Assembly: GCF_029891575.1 (NCBI RefSeq)
Contig: NZ_JARZHF010000002.1
Location: forward strand, 124,001-188,000
Direction: 5' to 3'
Origin: Salipaludibacillus daqingensis
Lineage (GTDB): Bacteria; Bacillota; Bacilli; Bacillales; Salisediminibacteriaceae
DNA: 64,000 nucleotides
The position numbers and the translations under genes are program-made. The notes beneath the pieces are model-generated. The model was not told the origin of the DNA and did no database searches. It saw only the letters and a list, made by a program, of their open reading frames with translations. Below, piece after piece: positions 8,711-21,030 of the stretch (position 1 is the stretch's first letter; the number at the start of each line of letters is the position of its first letter).

Positions 8711-10848
8711 CGCTTAATTTCCTCCATAATGTAAGCTTCAACGATATCTCCTTCTTTGACATCATTGTAGTTTTCAAGAGTAATACCACACTCATAATTT
8801 TTCGCTACTTCTTTCACATCGTCTTTAAATCTCTTCAAATCGCGGATGCCACCTTCAAATACGACAACACTATCACGAATTAATCTAACAGACGAATCAC
8901 GAGTGATTTTGCCATCTGTTACATAAGAACCGGCAATGGACCCAATTTTAGAAACTTTGAATACTTGACGGATTTCCGCTTGCCCAATAACTTTTTCTTC
9001 ATATTCTGGATCAAGCATTCCTTTCATCGCTGATTCTACTTCTTCAATTGCATCATAGATAACCCGGTGTAAACGAACTTCTACTTTTTCCACATCTGCT
9101 GTTCGTTTCGCATTCACATCAGGACGGACGTTGAAACCAATAATAATCGCATTTGATGCAGAAGCTAAGATAACATCTGATTCTGCAATCGCACCTACAC
9201 CTGTGTGAATAATATTGACTTTCACACCTTCTACTTCAATTTTTTCCAATGAACCTTTCATCGCTTCAGCTGAACCTTGTACGTCCGCTTTAACAATGAC
9301 ATTGAGTTCTTTAATTTCACCTTGTTGAATCTGATCAAATAGATCATCAAGACTCACTGTAGACTTATCTTTTCGATCTGCTTCGCGTTGTTTTGTTGCT
9401 CGAGATTCCCCAATTTGACGGGCTTTCTTCTCATCTTTGAAGACTCGGAATTGATCTCCAGCTTGCGGTACTGCATTTAAACCAGTAATTTCAACTGGCA
9501 TAGAAGGTCCTGCTGTTTTCACTTTACGACCAAGGTCATTAACCATCGCACGCACTTTACCAAAAGCACTTCCAACGACAATTGGATCTCCTACTTGAAG
9601 AGTACCTGCTTGAACTAACAGTGTCGCTACAGGTCCTCTTCCACGATCTAGCTCAGCTTCAACAACTGTCCCCATTGCTGATTTGTCAGGGTTTGCTTTT
9701 AACTCTTCTACTTCCGAAACGAGTAAAATCATTTCTAAGAGCTCATCAATTCCTGTTCCATTAAGGGCTGATACATTAACAAAGATCGTCTCTCCACCCC
9801 ATGCTTCAGCAACTAATTCGTGCTCTGTTAATTCTTGCATAACACGATCAGGGTTTGCGCCTTCTTTATCAATTTTATTCACTGCAACAATGATCGGAAC
9901 GCCTGCTGCTTTTGCGTGATTAATTGCTTCAACCGTCTGAGGCATGACACCATCATCCGCTGCAACAACAAGAATCGTTATATCTGTCACTTGAGCTCCA
10001 CGTGCACGCATCGTAGTGAAAGCTGCGTGTCCTGGTGTATCTAAAAATGTGATTTTTTTATTGTTCTCTTCTACTTGATATGCACCAATATGCTGAGTAA
10101 TACCACCCGCTTCTCCGGCAGTTACTTTTGTGTGACGAATCCCATCTAACAAAGTAGTTTTACCATGGTCTACGTGCCCCATGATCGTTACAACAGGTGA
10201 TCGTTCTTGGAGAAGATCTGGATCGTCTTCTTCAATAATTGATTCAAATTCTGTTTCATCAATGATCACTTCTTCTTCCACTTCTACATCAAATTCTTCA
10301 GCAAGAATTGCAATCGTATCTTTATCAATTTCTTGGTTAATGGTTGCCATCACGCCAAGAAACATTAATTTCTTAATAATTTCAGAAGGCTCTTTGTTTA
10401 ACTTTTCAGCAAATCCACCAACTGTAATAGGGGTAGTGTATGTTATTTTTCCAGGCATTTCTTTATTCACTTCATTTCTTTTTCCACCTGTAGAGACGGT
10501 TTTTTGATTTTGCAGTTTATTTTGTTGCTTATTTTTTTTGTTTTTACTCTTATCTGTGTTCGCACGCTTTTTAGACTCTTCTTCTTTTTTAGGACGTTTC
10601 TTAAATTTTTCAGTTGTTGATGGCTCTTCTACCGTTTTATCCGAAGGACGTTTTTTCGTTTTTTTAGCAGAATCGGAACTTGTTTTCGCTTGAGTTCCAG
10701 TTTTGTTTTGAAGTTTTTCAATTGTTTCATCAGTAATCACACTCATGTGATTCGTTACTTCTATTCCTAACTTCTCCAACTGATTGATGACCTCTTTACT
10801 CGTTGTATTATTCTCTTTGGCATATTCATAAATACGCATTTTCTTCAT
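8707..10848 (-). CDS. infB: Translation initiation factor IF-2
   Basis: A 713-residue GTPase that recruits initiator tRNA to the 30S subunit. An N-terminal IF2-N domain ([20 protein letters not shown]) is followed by a long lysine- and glutamate-rich linker, a second IF2-N domain, the G domain with GHVDHGKT at residues 224-231, DTPGH and NKID, and the C-terminal EF-Tu-like and IF-2 domains. The frame extends upstream to 10887, but ATG 10848 has a GGAGGA site 7 nt away and the family N terminus. It lies in the nusA operon after ylxQ and overlaps ylxP. Confidence 0.97.
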   Translation of the reverse strand: MKKMRIYEYAKENNTTSKEVINQLEKLGIEVTNHMSVITDETIEKLQNKTGTQAKTSSDSAKKTKKRPSDKTVEEPSTTEKFKKRPKKEEESKKRANTDKSKNKKNKQQNKLQNQKTVSTGGKRNEVNKEMPGKITYTTPITVGGFAEKLNKEPSEIIKKLMFLGVMATINQEIDKDTIAILAEEFDVEVEEEVIIDETEFESIIEEDDPDLLQERSPVVTIMGHVDHGKTTLLDGIRHTKVTAGEAGGITQHIGAYQVEENNKKITFLDTPGHAAFTTMRARGAQVTDITILVVAADDGVMPQTVEAINHAKAAGVPIIVAVNKIDKEGANPDRVMQELTEHELVAEAWGGETIFVNVSALNGTGIDELLEMILLVSEVEELKANPDKSAMGTVVEAELDRGRGPVATLLVQAGTLQVGDPIVVGSAFGKVRAMVNDLGRKVKTAGPSMPVEITGLNAVPQAGDQFRVFKDEKKARQIGESRATKQREADRKDKSTVSLDDLFDQIQQGEIKELNVIVKADVQGSAEAMKGSLEKIEVEGVKVNIIHTGVGAIAESDVILASASNAIIIGFNVRPDVNAKRTADVEKVEVRLHRVIYDAIEEVESAMKGMLDPEYEEKVIGQAEIRQVFKVSKIGSIAGSYVTDGKITRDSSVRLIRDSVVVFEGGIRDLKRFKDDVKEVAKNYECGITLENYNDVKEGDIVEAYIMEEIKR

Positions 10849-10908
10849 ATACATTCCTCCTATAATCGTCACAATGACCGTCCGCAACGTCTGTTATCTA
10901 TTTATCTC

Positions 10909-11211
10909 TTACTCCATTAGTGAGAGGAATTTATCTGCAAACCCTTTATCTAGGATGGCAACAGTGACTCGTTCTGCTTTTCCAATCGCCTGTCCAATCT
11001 CAAACCGATTATCTAAAACAACATATGGGATGTTGTAAAAAAGGCACTTATCTGTCATTTTTTTCATTGTGTTTTCTGAGGCATCTGCTGCAATGATAAC
11101 AAGGTGAGCTTTTTTACTTTGAATTGCTTTGATGACTAATTCTTCCCCTGTAATGAGTTGTCTCGCTCTTTGCATTAGTCCTAATAGAGAACTCCAAGCT
11201 TGTTTGCTCAT
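10909..11211 (-). CDS. ylxQ: L7Ae-family ribosomal/RNA-binding protein YlxQ
   Basis: A 100-residue protein of the L7Ae/L30e/Gadd45 family, which binds kink-turn RNA. The typical fold signature is visible in LVIKAIQSKKAHLVIIAADAS and the LGQAIGKAE-like IGQAIGKAERVTVAILDKGF. It overlaps the end of ylxR by 4 nt (ATGA) and precedes infB, as in B. subtilis. RNA target not known from sequence. Confidence 0.9.
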   Translation of the reverse strand: MSKQAWSSLLGLMQRARQLITGEELVIKAIQSKKAHLVIIAADASENTMKKMTDKCLFYNIPYVVLDNRFEIGQAIGKAERVTVAILDKGFADKFLSLME

Positions 11212-11486
11212 GATAAAGACCCTTTACTATGAAAATGTAGTAATTCTTCGTATATCGTATCGGGTACTTTCGTTTTTAAGTGACGCGATAAACTGTCTTT
11301 TTTTTGTGCATCTTTGATAACAGAAGCGTCGTTAGAAATGTATGCGCCACGTCCTGATTTTTTAGAAGAAGGGTCAACAAATACTTCTCCTTCAGGCGAA
11401 CGGACGATTCTGATTAACTCTTTTTTAGGTTTCATATCTTGAGTTATCACGCATTTCCGCAGGGGTATTTTCTTTTTCACTGCCAT
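11208..11486 (-). CDS. rnpM: YlxR/RnpM family RNA-binding protein (DUF448)
   Basis: A 92-residue DUF448 protein (YlxR, named RnpM after its reported binding to RNase P RNA). The family signature RKCVITQDMKPKKELIRIVR, the DPSSKKSGRGAYI segment and basic surface are present. ATG 11486 with an AGGAGGGG site 13 nt after the nusA stop; its stop overlaps the ylxQ start. Co-location with nusA and infB is almost universal in Bacilli. Confidence 0.92.
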   Translation of the reverse strand: MAVKKKIPLRKCVITQDMKPKKELIRIVRSPEGEVFVDPSSKKSGRGAYISNDASVIKDAQKKDSLSRHLKTKVPDTIYEELLHFHSKGSLS

Positions 11487-11499
11487 GTCGCCCCCCTCC

Positions 11500-12660
11500 T
11501 TATTTCTCTTCTGTATCTTCTACATCAGCATAAACGTCTTCTTCATCCATTGAAACGTCTAAATCAAGGTCATCTTCTACAAATACCTGTTCTTCTTCAG
11601 GAGCATTCGGGTCATAAAGGCCAAGTTCTTCTGCATCTGTTTGACTTTTAATATCAATTTTCCACCCTGTAAGCTTTGCAGCTAACCGTGCATTTTGACC
11701 TCTCTTACCGATAGCAAGGGAAAGTTGATAGTCTGGCACAACAACTTGTGTCATCTTATCTTCAGCATTCACTTTTACTTGCAATACTTTTGAAGGACTT
11801 AACGCATTGGCTACATAAACTTTAGGATCTTCTGACCAGCGAACAATATCAATTTTTTCACCTTTTAGTTCATTAACTATTGTTTGAACCCGTTGTCCTC
11901 TTTGACCTACACACGAACCTACTGGATCCACTTCTGGATCTTCTGCATGAACGGAAATCTTTGATCGCTCGCCCGCTTCACGAGAAACGGATTTTATTTC
12001 AACCGTTCCATCATAGATTTCAGGAACTTCGAGTTCAAATAAACGTTTAAGGAGGCCAGGATGTGAACGAGAAATCATAATTTGTGGACCTTTTGTAGTC
12101 TTTTCCACTTTTGTAATAAATGCCTTAATTCGATCATTATGTTTATAGCTTTCATTTGGCATTTGCTCTCCAATTGGCATAAGGGCTTCGACTCTTCCAA
12201 GATCAACATAGATAAAACGGTGATCTTGTCGCTGGACAATCCCAGTCATGATATCTTCCTCACGGTCTATAAAATCAGAATAAATAATTCCTCGCTCCGC
12301 TTCTCTCACACGCTGGGTTACGACTTGTTTTGCCGTTTGAGCAGCAATTCGGCCAAAGTCTCTAGGTGTGACTTCAATTTCAACGATATCATCTACCTCA
12401 TAAAGTGGATTGATCGACTTCGATTCTTCCAGAGAAATTTCTAGACGAGCATCAAACACCTCTTCTACAACTTCTTTTCTTGCAAAAACCCGAATCATTC
12501 CTGATTCACGGTCAATATCCACCCTTACATTTTGAGCTGAGTTAAAATTACGTTTGTACCCCGTAATTAACGCTTGTTCAATCGCCTCTAAAATTATTTC
12601 TTTGTCAATACCTTTATCTTTCTCAATGGTTGCTAACGCATCCATAAATTCGCTATTCAT
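11500..12660 (-). CDS. nusA: Transcription termination/antitermination factor NusA
   Basis: A 386-residue NusA that binds RNA polymerase and modulates pausing, intrinsic termination and antitermination. The N-terminal RNAP-binding domain contains ALITGYKRNF and DIVEIEVTPRDFGRIAAQTAKQ. An S1 domain (about 133-200) and two KH domains (SCVGQRGQRVQTIVNELKGE and LAIGKRGQNARLAAKLTGW) follow. A very acidic tail of about 35 residues ends the protein. ATG 12660 with a AAAGGGGG site, 24 nt after rimP. Confidence 0.97.
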   Translation of the reverse strand: MNSEFMDALATIEKDKGIDKEIILEAIEQALITGYKRNFNSAQNVRVDIDRESGMIRVFARKEVVEEVFDARLEISLEESKSINPLYEVDDIVEIEVTPRDFGRIAAQTAKQVVTQRVREAERGIIYSDFIDREEDIMTGIVQRQDHRFIYVDLGRVEALMPIGEQMPNESYKHNDRIKAFITKVEKTTKGPQIMISRSHPGLLKRLFELEVPEIYDGTVEIKSVSREAGERSKISVHAEDPEVDPVGSCVGQRGQRVQTIVNELKGEKIDIVRWSEDPKVYVANALSPSKVLQVKVNAEDKMTQVVVPDYQLSLAIGKRGQNARLAAKLTGWKIDIKSQTDAEELGLYDPNAPEEEQVFVEDDLDLDVSMDEEDVYADVEDTEEK

Positions 12661-12684
12661 GGAGTTTCGTTCCCCCTTTCGTAT

Positions 12685-13164
12685 TTAAAAAACAATTGCT
12701 AATCTTGCTTTTGCCACTTTGTCATAAGGAATTGACTTTGTGACTACTCTCGTTTTCACTTTGGTTTCAATTGTTAACGTCGTTCCATCAAAATCAGTAA
12801 GTTTTCCTTCAAAAGCTTTTTCTCCATCGATTGGAGCATACGTGGTTACGTGAACATTTTTTCCTACCGCACTGTAAACGTCCTTTTCTTTCTTCAAAGG
12901 GCGTTCTGCGCCTGGTGAAGATACCTCTAAATAATAGGCTTGTTCAATCGGATCATGATTGTCTAATGCTTCACTTAACTTTTCACTTACAGAAGCACAA
13001 TCATCTAAATCTACACCTTGATCATCTTGATCTCGATCTATATAAACACGTAAATACCAATTATGTCCTTCTTTTTTAAATTCAACATCGACTAGCTCCA
13101 ATGATAAATCTTCTACTATTGGAATCGCAAGCCGTTCCACTCTTTCTTGCACATTGTCTGACAT
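12685..13164 (-). CDS. rimP: Ribosome maturation factor RimP
   Basis: A 159-residue protein needed for 30S subunit maturation (YlxS in B. subtilis). Family segments are [40 protein letters not shown] and [22 protein letters not shown] 13164 has a strong AAGGAGG site; the frame extends six codons further upstream but without a ribosome site. It is the first gene of the nusA-infB operon. The upstream 87 nt after the polC terminator should hold the promoter, but I found no convincing hexamers. Confidence 0.95.
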   Translation of the reverse strand: MSDNVQERVERLAIPIVEDLSLELVDVEFKKEGHNWYLRVYIDRDQDDQGVDLDDCASVSEKLSEALDNHDPIEQAYYLEVSSPGAERPLKKEKDVYSAVGKNVHVTTYAPIDGEKAFEGKLTDFDGTTLTIETKVKTRVVTKSIPYDKVAKARLAIVF

Positions 13165-13251
13165 ACTGAACCTCCTTTTCACCTAGAAATACTTCGTTTC
13201 ATTGCATTATTGTTGTCATATTTCCTTGTTATGGAAAACCATTAAGTGCAA

Positions 13252-13280
13252 AGAAAAGAGTGGGTTTCCCCACTCTTTTT
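13252..13280 (-). terminator. Terminator after polC
   Basis: The stem AGAGTGGG / CCCACTCT with a GAAA tetraloop on the minus strand is followed by TTTCTTT. It ends the uppS-polC operon before rimP. Confidence 0.92.
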
Positions 13281-13362
13281 GCAACCGATATAATCTTAGT
13301 CCTTCCCTAATATACCACATACACAAGTGCCTTGCAAACAGGCTTGTCATGTTTGGAATGGA

Positions 13363-16300
13363 TTAAAACAGTGACAGTTGATTTGTATCTGGCATACCTT
13401 CTAAACATCCGTGGTCGTCTAGATTCTCTAACACAGTTTTCGTGATTTTGCTTCGTTCTCGTAAATCTTGTTTTGACAAGAATTCTCCACCCTCTCTTGC
13501 ATTTTCCACATTGATGGCAGCATTCGTTCCTACTCCTGTTAATGCATTAAATGGGGGAATTAATGAATCTCCGTCAACAAGAAATTCTGACGCTTTGGAA
13601 CGATACAAGTCAACCTTTTGGAATGAAAAACCTCTTTCACACATCTCAAGAGAAAGTTCAAGTACAGTCACTAAACTTTTTTCTTTCGGTGTCGCTTCAA
13701 GGCCTTTGCTATAAATTTCTTCGATACGCTTTCTAATCGTTGCGGCTCCTCTTGTCATCGTTTCTAGTTCGAAATCATCTGCTCGCACTGTGAAGTAAGC
13801 TGCATAGAACAAAATTGGGTGATGAACTTTGAAGTAAGCAATGCGAATAGCCATTAAAACATAAGCAGCCGCGTGGGCTTTCGGGAACATATACTTAATT
13901 TTCAAACACGATCCGATATACCAATCTGGAACGCCGTGTTTTTTCATTTCTTCAACCCATTCTTCTTGCAATCCTTTTCCTTTACGAACAAATTCCATAA
14001 TTTTAAAAGCTAATGAGTGCTCAACGCCTTTATAAATAAGGTAAACCATAATGTCATCACGACAACCAATCACGTCTTTTAATACACACGTCCCGTTAGC
14101 AATTAAATCTGCCGCATTGTTAAGCCATACATCTGACCCGTGAGAAAGTCCGGAAATCTGAACTAATTCACTAAACGTGTTTGGTTTCGTTTCTTCAAGC
14201 ATCTGCCGTACAAATCTCGTACCGAATTCAGGAATTCCATATGTGCCTGTTTTACACATAATCTGTTCTTCTGTTACCCCTAATGCTTCTGTCCCTCCGA
14301 ATAGCTTAAATACTTCCGCATCATCCACCGGGATATCTTTAGGATCGATGCCACTTAAATCTTGTAGCATTCGAATCACCGTTGGATCATCATGTCCGAG
14401 AATATCTAATTTTAGTAAATTATCATGAATCGAGTGGAAATCGAAATGCGTCGTTTTCCATTTTGACTCCCGGTCATCTGCTGGATATTGAATCGGTGAG
14501 AAATCGTAAATATCTAAATGATCCGGCACAACAATGATTCCACCTGGGTGTTGACCGGTTGTACGTTTCACACCTGTACAACCTGAAACAAGTCTGTCAA
14601 TTTCAGCCCCTCTAAATTGAGCGTTTTCGTCTCCTTCATGACCTTTTACATAACCGTAAGCTGTCTTTTCAGCAACAGTACCGATTGTTCCTGCTTTATA
14701 CACATAATCTTCACCGAAAAGCTCTTTCGTGTAATTATGGGCAATCGCTTGATAATCACCAGAAAAGTTCAAATCAATATCAGGAACTTTATCACCTTTA
14801 AACCCTAAAAACGTTTCGAACGGAATGTCATGACCATCTTTATTGTATTCCGTTCCACATTTCTCACAGTTTTTATCCGGTAAGTCAAAACCCGAACCAA
14901 CAGATCCATCATTGAAAAAATAGGAGTGATGGCAACTTGGACATACGTAGTGAGGCGGTAAAGGGTTAACTTCGGTTATTTCCGTCATCGTTGCAACAAA
15001 ACTTGAACCTACGGAACCACGGGAACCAACTAAATAGCCATCTTCTAATGATTTTTTAACTAGTTTTTGCGAGATTAAATAGATAACAGAAAATCCGTTA
15101 TTAATAATACTAGTTAACTCTTTTTCCAATCGGTCTGTCACTAGTTTAGGAAGGTCGTCTCCGTAAATACTTCTGGCTCGGTTATAACACATCTCTCGCA
15201 TTTCTTCGTCTGCTCCTTCAATGTGAGGAGTAAACAAATCATCAGGAATTGGTTTGATGTCATCGATTTCATCAGCAATCGCTTGTGAATTAGTTACAAC
15301 AATTTCTTTTGCTTTCTCTTCCGGCAAAAACGAAAAGCATTCAAGCATTTCATTCGTTGTTCTGAAATGAACTTGAGGAAGCGTCTGTTTATTAAGTGGA
15401 TTAGCTCCACCTTGAGAAGCAATTAAGATTTTTCGATAAATATGATCCTCTGGATGTAAATAATGAACATTTCCTGTCGCTACTACCGTTTTGCCTAAAT
15501 TATCACCGATTTTGATAACATTTTTGATCATATCTTTTAATGCAAGCTCATCTCTTACAATCTCTTTTTCAATTAAATGGGCATAGTTCGCAGGAGGTTG
15601 AACTTCTAAGTAGTCGTAAAACTCTGCGATTTGTTCCACTTCTTCCGGTGACTTCTGCATAAGTGCATCAAACACTTCCCCTTTGTCACACGCAGAACCA
15701 ATGAACAGCCCTTCTCTATGTTTCGTTAAAACAGACCTTGGGATTCTCGGCACTCGATAAAAATAATCAATATGAGACATGGACACTAATTTATATAAGT
15801 TTTTTAAACCGACTTTTGTTTTTGCATATATAATACAGTGATTCGGTCTCTGTTTTTTATAATCATCCGAGGTCGATTGTTCATTTAACGCTAAATGTGT
15901 ATAAATCTCTTTTTCATTCGCATCTTTGACCATTTTCCAAAGGAGATGCCCTGTTGCTTCCGCATCGTAAATCGCTCTGTGGTGTGCGACCAGTTCAATA
16001 TTAAACTTTTTACATAGTGTATTTAAACGATGGTTTTTAAAGTGTGGATACAACAACCGTCCTAACTCCAACGTATCAATGACCGGATTGGGAACTTTCT
16101 CATACCCAATTCTCTGATATCCAGCATTTAAAAAGGCCATGTCAAAGCTGGCGTTATGCGCGACGAGAATATCGTCTCCCATCCATTCATGGAAATCACA
16201 TAATACTTTGTCCACTTCAGGTGCAGTTTCGACCATATCATCTGTAATCCCTGTTAAATCGATAATTAGGGGACTTAACTTTTCGTGCGGGTTAGCAAAC

Positions 16301-17661
16301 GATTCAAATTTATCAATTACTTCGCCGTCTTTTATTTTTACGGCAGCAAGTTCAATGATCGTGTTATATACTGCGGAAAGACCCGTTGTTTCCACATCAA
16401 AAACAACATACGTGTCGTCCATAAGTTGTCGATCTGCTGGATTATAGGCAATCGGTACACCATCGTTTACGAGATTTGCTTCGACTCCGTAAAGAATTTT
16501 TACACCGTGTTTTGATCCTGCTCCATACGCTTCTGGAAAGGACTGTAAGACAGAGTGGTCCGTAATTCCGATAGCTTTATGGCCCCAGTCTTTTGCTTGC
16601 TTCACGTAAGAGCTCATTGATGAGACTGCATCCATTTGACTCATCGGAGAATGTAGATGAAGTTCTACTCGTTTTTCGTCTTCTGATGCTGTATCTTGCT
16701 TTAGAGTTGGTGTCATTTGTTGAACATCTTTCGCCATCATTGTTAAATCGCGAATAAACGTATCGTGTTGAACACTTCCGCGAACTTTCAACCACATACC
16801 TTCCTTGATTGCTTCTAGCATTGGAACATCTTCTTTATCGTTAGAAAATCGCTTCACTAAAATGGAATCGGTATAGTCAGTGATCTTAAAAGTAAGCAAG
16901 GATCGACCACTTTTCAATTCTCTAGTTTCTGCATGAAAGACATACCCTTGAATCGTGATAGAACGCTCTTCTTCTACAATCGTTTCGATCGGTTTTGGTT
17001 GATCTTTGATTGCCACTCCGATAGATACTGGACCGTTCGGCATATCTTTTGCTTTCTCTTGCTGTTTTTGTTTCTCAATCATCGCTTCTACGACTTTCGT
17101 TTGGTCTTCTTCTTTTTTCTGCTCAACAAATTTTTCAATTGCTTCTTTCGATTCTTTTACCTCTGTTTCTAATTGTAAGGTGCCAAATCCGACGTCAATA
17201 AAAAGCTTTTGTAGAGGTTCAAACACACGCCTTTGTATCATCTGTGCTTCCGTATCATTTAGAACAGCAATAACGACTTTGTTCCCTGTTACTGCAGGAA
17301 CTTGTTCTTGTAAACGGTGGATTAACCCATTTGTTGCACTTCTTAATTTTTCTACGAAGTATGGCCAATAACTCGACAAATGCTTTTCTAGCTCTACGTT
17401 ATTTTCGTATCGAATCGTTACATCCACTTCCGCAATGTGCTTTAACCCTTGTACGATTCTACTATGGAATAATTCAAATGCTTGAAAAGAAAGAACAGAA
17501 GGTAAAACAAATTGAAAATGCCACTTTTTTTGTTTCGTATAAACCTCAAGTTTTTCTATGTATGAACCTTGCAAATGATTTGAAATTAAGTCGCCAGGCA
17601 TGACTACTTGCTCCATTAATAACTGAAACCGTTCTTGCCTAATTTGTATGTCTTCACTCAT
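13363..17661 (-). CDS. polC: DNA polymerase III alpha subunit, Gram-positive PolC type
   Basis: A 1432-residue replicative polymerase with built-in proofreading. In order: an N-terminal domain (1-200), an OB domain (about 235-310), a PHP domain beginning near 331 ([13 protein letters not shown]) that is split by the insertion of a DEDD exonuclease starting at residue 417 (VFDVETTGL), then the polymerase palm containing [12 protein letters not shown], fingers and C-terminal region ending NQLSLF, a likely beta-clamp-binding motif (QLSLF). A zinc-binding cluster CPSCHH...CEKCG precedes the palm. Length matches the family. ATG 17661 with GAGGAGG. Last gene of the uppS operon, 84 nt after proS. 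Confidence 0.98.
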   Translation of the reverse strand: MSEDIQIRQERFQLLMEQVVMPGDLISNHLQGSYIEKLEVYTKQKKWHFQFVLPSVLSFQAFELFHSRIVQGLKHIAEVDVTIRYENNVELEKHLSSYWPYFVEKLRSATNGLIHRLQEQVPAVTGNKVVIAVLNDTEAQMIQRRVFEPLQKLFIDVGFGTLQLETEVKESKEAIEKFVEQKKEEDQTKVVEAMIEKQKQQEKAKDMPNGPVSIGVAIKDQPKPIETIVEEERSITIQGYVFHAETRELKSGRSLLTFKITDYTDSILVKRFSNDKEDVPMLEAIKEGMWLKVRGSVQHDTFIRDLTMMAKDVQQMTPTLKQDTASEDEKRVELHLHSPMSQMDAVSSMSSYVKQAKDWGHKAIGITDHSVLQSFPEAYGAGSKHGVKILYGVEANLVNDGVPIAYNPADRQLMDDTYVVFDVETTGLSAVYNTIIELAAVKIKDGEVIDKFESFANPHEKLSPLIIDLTGITDDMVETAPEVDKVLCDFHEWMGDDILVAHNASFDMAFLNAGYQRIGYEKVPNPVIDTLELGRLLYPHFKNHRLNTLCKKFNIELVAHHRAIYDAEATGHLLWKMVKDANEKEIYTHLALNEQSTSDDYKKQRPNHCIIYAKTKVGLKNLYKLVSMSHIDYFYRVPRIPRSVLTKHREGLFIGSACDKGEVFDALMQKSPEEVEQIAEFYDYLEVQPPANYAHLIEKEIVRDELALKDMIKNVIKIGDNLGKTVVATGNVHYLHPEDHIYRKILIASQGGANPLNKQTLPQVHFRTTNEMLECFSFLPEEKAKEIVVTNSQAIADEIDDIKPIPDDLFTPHIEGADEEMREMCYNRARSIYGDDLPKLVTDRLEKELTSIINNGFSVIYLISQKLVKKSLEDGYLVGSRGSVGSSFVATMTEITEVNPLPPHYVCPSCHHSYFFNDGSVGSGFDLPDKNCEKCGTEYNKDGHDIPFETFLGFKGDKVPDIDLNFSGDYQAIAHNYTKELFGEDYVYKAGTIGTVAEKTAYGYVKGHEGDENAQFRGAEIDRLVSGCTGVKRTTGQHPGGIIVVPDHLDIYDFSPIQYPADDRESKWKTTHFDFHSIHDNLLKLDILGHDDPTVIRMLQDLSGIDPKDIPVDDAEVFKLFGGTEALGVTEEQIMCKTGTYGIPEFGTRFVRQMLEETKPNTFSELVQISGLSHGSDVWLNNAADLIANGTCVLKDVIGCRDDIMVYLIYKGVEHSLAFKIMEFVRKGKGLQEEWVEEMKKHGVPDWYIGSCLKIKYMFPKAHAAAYVLMAIRIAYFKVHHPILFYAAYFTVRADDFELETMTRGAATIRKRIEEIYSKGLEATPKEKSLVTVLELSLEMCERGFSFQKVDLYRSKASEFLVDGDSLIPPFNALTGVGTNAAINVENAREGGEFLSKQDLRERSKITKTVLENLDDHGCLEGMPDTNQLSLF

Positions 17662-17705
17662 TGCTTTCCTCCTCAGAATAACCTAAGAGATTACTAAATA
17701 GGAGA

Positions 17706-17739
17706 TGGTACCCCCGCACCTAACGTGAAAAGGGTACCA
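17706..17739 (-). repeat. Hairpin between proS and polC
   Basis: Arms TGGTACCC (17739-17732) and GGGTACCA (17713-17706) pair perfectly around an 18-nt loop. There is no T-run, so this is probably not an efficient terminator. It may be an intercistronic processing or stability structure. Confidence 0.5.
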
Positions 17740-17745
17740 CCAATA

Positions 17746-19446
17746 TTAACCTACATATTTCTCAATTGTTTGTTGAAGATCATCTTTATGCACTTCAAAC
17801 AGTTCTCCTGTTTTCCTTACTTTTACTTCTACAATGCCTTCACTTGCCTTTTTACCGACTGTTACTCGTAAAGGTAAACCGTATAAATCAGCATCTTTAA
17901 ATTTCACGCCTGGTCGTTCCGCTCGATCATCGAACAACACATCGTATCTTTTATCATTTAAGGAGTCATACAATGCTTCAGCCAATTCCCGTTGGTCGTC
18001 TTGCTTTATATTCACTGGAATAAGATGAACGTGGAATGGTGTCACACTTAATGGCCAAACGATACCGTCATCGTCATGATGTTCTTCAATAATTGCCGCA
18101 ACGGTTCTAGATACACCAATACCGTAAGACCCCATAACCATCGGTTTTGCTTTTCCTTGATCATTTAAGAATGTAGCACCTAATGCTTCACTATATTTGG
18201 TACCAAGTTTGAATACATGCCCTACTTCAATGCCTTCTTTAAACTGAATCATTCCTTGCCCATCAGGGGATGGATCTCCTATTTGAATATTTCTCAAATC
18301 TCCATAAGTAGAAACGGTAAAATCTCGATCAGGATTCACATTTTTCATATGTTTATCTTTTTCATTTGCGCCACAAACGGCATTGACCATCACTTTTACT
18401 GCATGATCGGCGACAACAGTGACTTCTTTATTTACTCCAATTGGTCCTAAAAATCCAGCTTCACTTTGAAGCGTTTGTTTTGTTTCTTCTTCACTAGCTA
18501 ATTCAACAATTTCAGCATCAAAATGATGTTTAATTTTAACGTCATTCACTTCATGATCTCCACGAACCAAAGCGAGAACTGGTTTTTCGTCTACAATAAA
18601 TAGCATAGATTTAATACAATCAGAAGGTGCAACAGAAAGAAAAGTTGAAACTTCTTCAATTGTTTTTGCTCCCGGTGTATCGATCGTTTCTAACTCTGCT
18701 TGTTCTTCATCCGATGTTTCATATGTAACGTTCACTGGAGCAATTTCAATGTTAGCTGCAAAATCTGACTTATCTGAGTATGCTATCGTATCTTCTCCAA
18801 CATTTGAAAGAACCATGAATTCATGAGTATCTTTTCCTCCCATTGCTCCTGAATCAGCTTCAACTGCTCTGAAATTCAAGTCACAACGTGTGAAAACTTT
18901 CGTGTAAGCATCAAACATTTTTTGGTAACTTTCATCAAGTCCTTCAAAATCTTGATCAAACGAATAAGCATCTTTCATCAAAAATTCTCGTCCGCGAAGA
19001 ACACCAAAACGAGGTCTTCTTTCGTCACGAAATTTTGTTTGAATTTGATAAAGCGTCATCGGTAGTTTTTTATAAGATCTAATATCGTCTCTTACAATCG
19101 TTGTGATCACTTCTTCATGAGTTGGTCCAAGAGCAAACTCTCGTTGGTGACGATCTTTAAAACGCATTAATTCTGGTCCGTAAGCATCCCAACGTCCTGA
19201 TTCTTGCCATAGTTCTGCTGGTTGAATCGACGGCATGAGCATCTCTTGTGCTCCGGATCGATTCATTTCATCACGGATAATGTTCTCGACTTTTTGCAAC
19301 ACTTTCAATCCAAGAGGTAGGAAAGAATAAACGCCAGACGTACTTTGGCGAATTAAGCCTGCTCTTAACATTAATTGATGACTTTTCACATCTGCATCAC
19401 TAGGAATATCTCGTAACGTTGGTGCTAAATAAGTATTTTGTCTCAA
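17746..19446 (-). CDS. proS: Prolyl-tRNA synthetase, bacterial type
   Basis: A 566-residue class II synthetase with an editing insertion. Motif 1 is in the [24 protein letters not shown] region, motif 2 is [27 protein letters not shown], and motif 3 appears as [18 protein letters not shown]. The INS editing domain lies at about 220-400. The frame opens 37 codons upstream at 19557, but TTG 19446 ([13 protein letters not shown]) has a GAGGTGG site 7 nt away and matches the family N terminus and length. It follows rseP after a 195-nt gap. Confidence 0.96.
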   Translation of the reverse strand: MRQNTYLAPTLRDIPSDADVKSHQLMLRAGLIRQSTSGVYSFLPLGLKVLQKVENIIRDEMNRSGAQEMLMPSIQPAELWQESGRWDAYGPELMRFKDRHQREFALGPTHEEVITTIVRDDIRSYKKLPMTLYQIQTKFRDERRPRFGVLRGREFLMKDAYSFDQDFEGLDESYQKMFDAYTKVFTRCDLNFRAVEADSGAMGGKDTHEFMVLSNVGEDTIAYSDKSDFAANIEIAPVNVTYETSDEEQAELETIDTPGAKTIEEVSTFLSVAPSDCIKSMLFIVDEKPVLALVRGDHEVNDVKIKHHFDAEIVELASEEETKQTLQSEAGFLGPIGVNKEVTVVADHAVKVMVNAVCGANEKDKHMKNVNPDRDFTVSTYGDLRNIQIGDPSPDGQGMIQFKEGIEVGHVFKLGTKYSEALGATFLNDQGKAKPMVMGSYGIGVSRTVAAIIEEHHDDDGIVWPLSVTPFHVHLIPVNIKQDDQRELAEALYDSLNDKRYDVLFDDRAERPGVKFKDADLYGLPLRVTVGKKASEGIVEVKVRKTGELFEVHKDDLQQTIEKYVG

Positions 19447-19563
19447 TCTAAAGCCACCTCTACTTTCCATATTTTCTACCTTGAAAATAAACACACACAT
19501 AGCAGAGAGAGTTCCAGCTATTTGCCCTCCTTTACCACGGAGGAAAGGAATCGGCAAGCCAAT

Positions 19564-19593
19564 GCACGTCCTATTTCAATTACTAGGACGTGC
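19564..19593 (-). repeat. Hairpin in the proS leader
   Basis: Perfect 10-bp arms GCACGTCCTA and TAGGACGTGC around a 10-nt loop, between the rseP stop and proS. It is not followed by a T-run in the minus direction. A second, weaker CCTTT...AAAGG pairing lies nearer proS. Confidence 0.55.
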
Positions 19594-19641
19594 TATTTTC
19601 ACCGTTGAAGTCTCATTCCCTACTTTTACATAAAACTAAAA

Positions 19642-20901
19642 TTATAAGAAAAATTTATTAATATCGTTCCATGTCACAACGAGCATTAATAACATTAATA
19701 AAGCAAATCCTACAAAGTGCACTATCCCTTCTTTTTGCGGATCAATTGGTTTTCCCCGAATGGCTTCTAATCCAATAAATATCAACCGTCCTCCATCTAA
19801 TGCTGGAAGTGGAAGAAGGTTAATGATACCTAGGTTTACACTTAAGATAGCAGCCCATTGGAATAACACTAGAATTCCCATTGCTGCCACTTCTCCTGTG
19901 TAGTTATAAATGCCAACCGGACCGGCGAGATGATCTAAACTAAACTGTCCAGTGATCAACATACCTAGAGCTTCAATAATGAGCACCGTATATTCATATG
20001 TTTGCGTGAATCCAAACATAATTGCCCCACTAACACTTTTCTCCATTGGTGCTGTTACACCAATGACGCCTTGTTCTTCTTCTTCAGGGCCCATTCTTTC
20101 TTGGGTTGTCATGGCAACATCAAATTGTTCCCCATCACGCTCCACTTCGAAATCTAGAGTTTCGCTTGGGTGACTTTGAATGATCGATGTCATCTCTAGC
20201 CAAGAATCCACTTGTTCTCCGTCTATGGAGATGATTCTGTCACCACTTTCAAGACCCGCTTCAATAGCAACGCCATCGTCTGTGACATCACCAACTACAG
20301 GCTCATCTGTTGGCATTCCGGCGATCATTCCATAAGCCATCAATACGACAACAGCTAAAACAAAGTTCATTAATGGACCAGCGAAAATAGCCAACGCCCT
20401 CTGTCCAACCGTTTTTGACCCAAATTGACGATTATAGGGTGCGATTTGCGTTGCTAGTTCATCATACACGTACTCTGCTTCGTCATCTATTTCATACCGC
20501 ACAAGTTCTTCTTGATCATCTACATACCCTTTAACAAACAAGTCATGTTCTAAATCAATTTTTTCTACTTGGATAATTTTAATATTTTGATGTTTAGACT
20601 TGTTATTGATAATCATTCGACTTACTTTTCCTGCATCATTGAAAAGGAGACCAATTTCATATCCTGGTTTTATTTGAACCATTTCCGGATCTTCTCCGGC
20701 CATTCGTACAAATCCACCCAGCGGAAGTAAACGAATTGTATAGACCGTTTCATTGCGTTTAAAAGAGAAAATTTTAGGTCCAAAACCTATCGCAAACTCA
20801 CGGCACAAAATGCCTGCGCGTTTCGCAAATACTAAATGTCCCCACTCATGAATAAAAACAAGTAAACCAAAAATAACTATAACCGCTATTAGCGTATTCA
20901 T
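19642..20901 (-). CDS. rseP: Site-2 intramembrane metalloprotease RseP/RasP
   Basis: A 419-residue membrane protease that cleaves anti-sigma factors and signal-peptide remnants within the membrane (RasP in B. subtilis, acting on RsiW). The zinc motif HEWGH is at residues 18-22 in the first membrane helix; a PDZ domain (about 205-285, [13 protein letters not shown]) follows, and the second ligand motif [11 protein letters not shown] lies in a C-terminal helix. Further hydrophobic segments are at about 170-190 and 345-365 and at the C terminus. ATG 20901. Between dxr and proS, the standard order. Confidence 0.95.
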   Translation of the reverse strand: MNTLIAVIVIFGLLVFIHEWGHLVFAKRAGILCREFAIGFGPKIFSFKRNETVYTIRLLPLGGFVRMAGEDPEMVQIKPGYEIGLLFNDAGKVSRMIINNKSKHQNIKIIQVEKIDLEHDLFVKGYVDDQEELVRYEIDDEAEYVYDELATQIAPYNRQFGSKTVGQRALAIFAGPLMNFVLAVVVLMAYGMIAGMPTDEPVVGDVTDDGVAIEAGLESGDRIISIDGEQVDSWLEMTSIIQSHPSETLDFEVERDGEQFDVAMTTQERMGPEEEEQGVIGVTAPMEKSVSGAIMFGFTQTYEYTVLIIEALGMLITGQFSLDHLAGPVGIYNYTGEVAAMGILVLFQWAAILSVNLGIINLLPLPALDGGRLIFIGLEAIRGKPIDPQKEGIVHFVGFALLMLLMLVVTWNDINKFFL

Positions 20902-20975
20902 TCTTTTCCCACACCCTTTATTAATGGCTTTGTTAAAAACAGTTGTTGATAGTAATTAAACCGACAGGGCGAGAT

Positions 20976-21001
20976 CCAAATTTCATCAGATGAAGATTTG
21001 G
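20976..21001 (-). repeat. Intercistronic hairpin between dxr and rseP
   Basis: The arms CCAAAT-TTCATC and GATGAA-G-ATTTGG pair with a single bulged base. There is no T-run after it. It lies in the 129-nt dxr-rseP gap. Confidence 0.45.
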
Positions 21002-21030
21002 CGTACCACAACAAAATTCCATAACTAAGC

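Noticed and set aside
16577-16795. Minus-strand 72-codon frame inside polC
   Set aside because: Out of frame with polC and biased in composition (S, R and N runs typical of a shadow frame).
17720-17745. T-box-like GGTGGTACC between proS and polC
   Set aside because: Only the short core is present; there is no specifier stem, no antiterminator/terminator pair, and polC is not an expected T-box gene.
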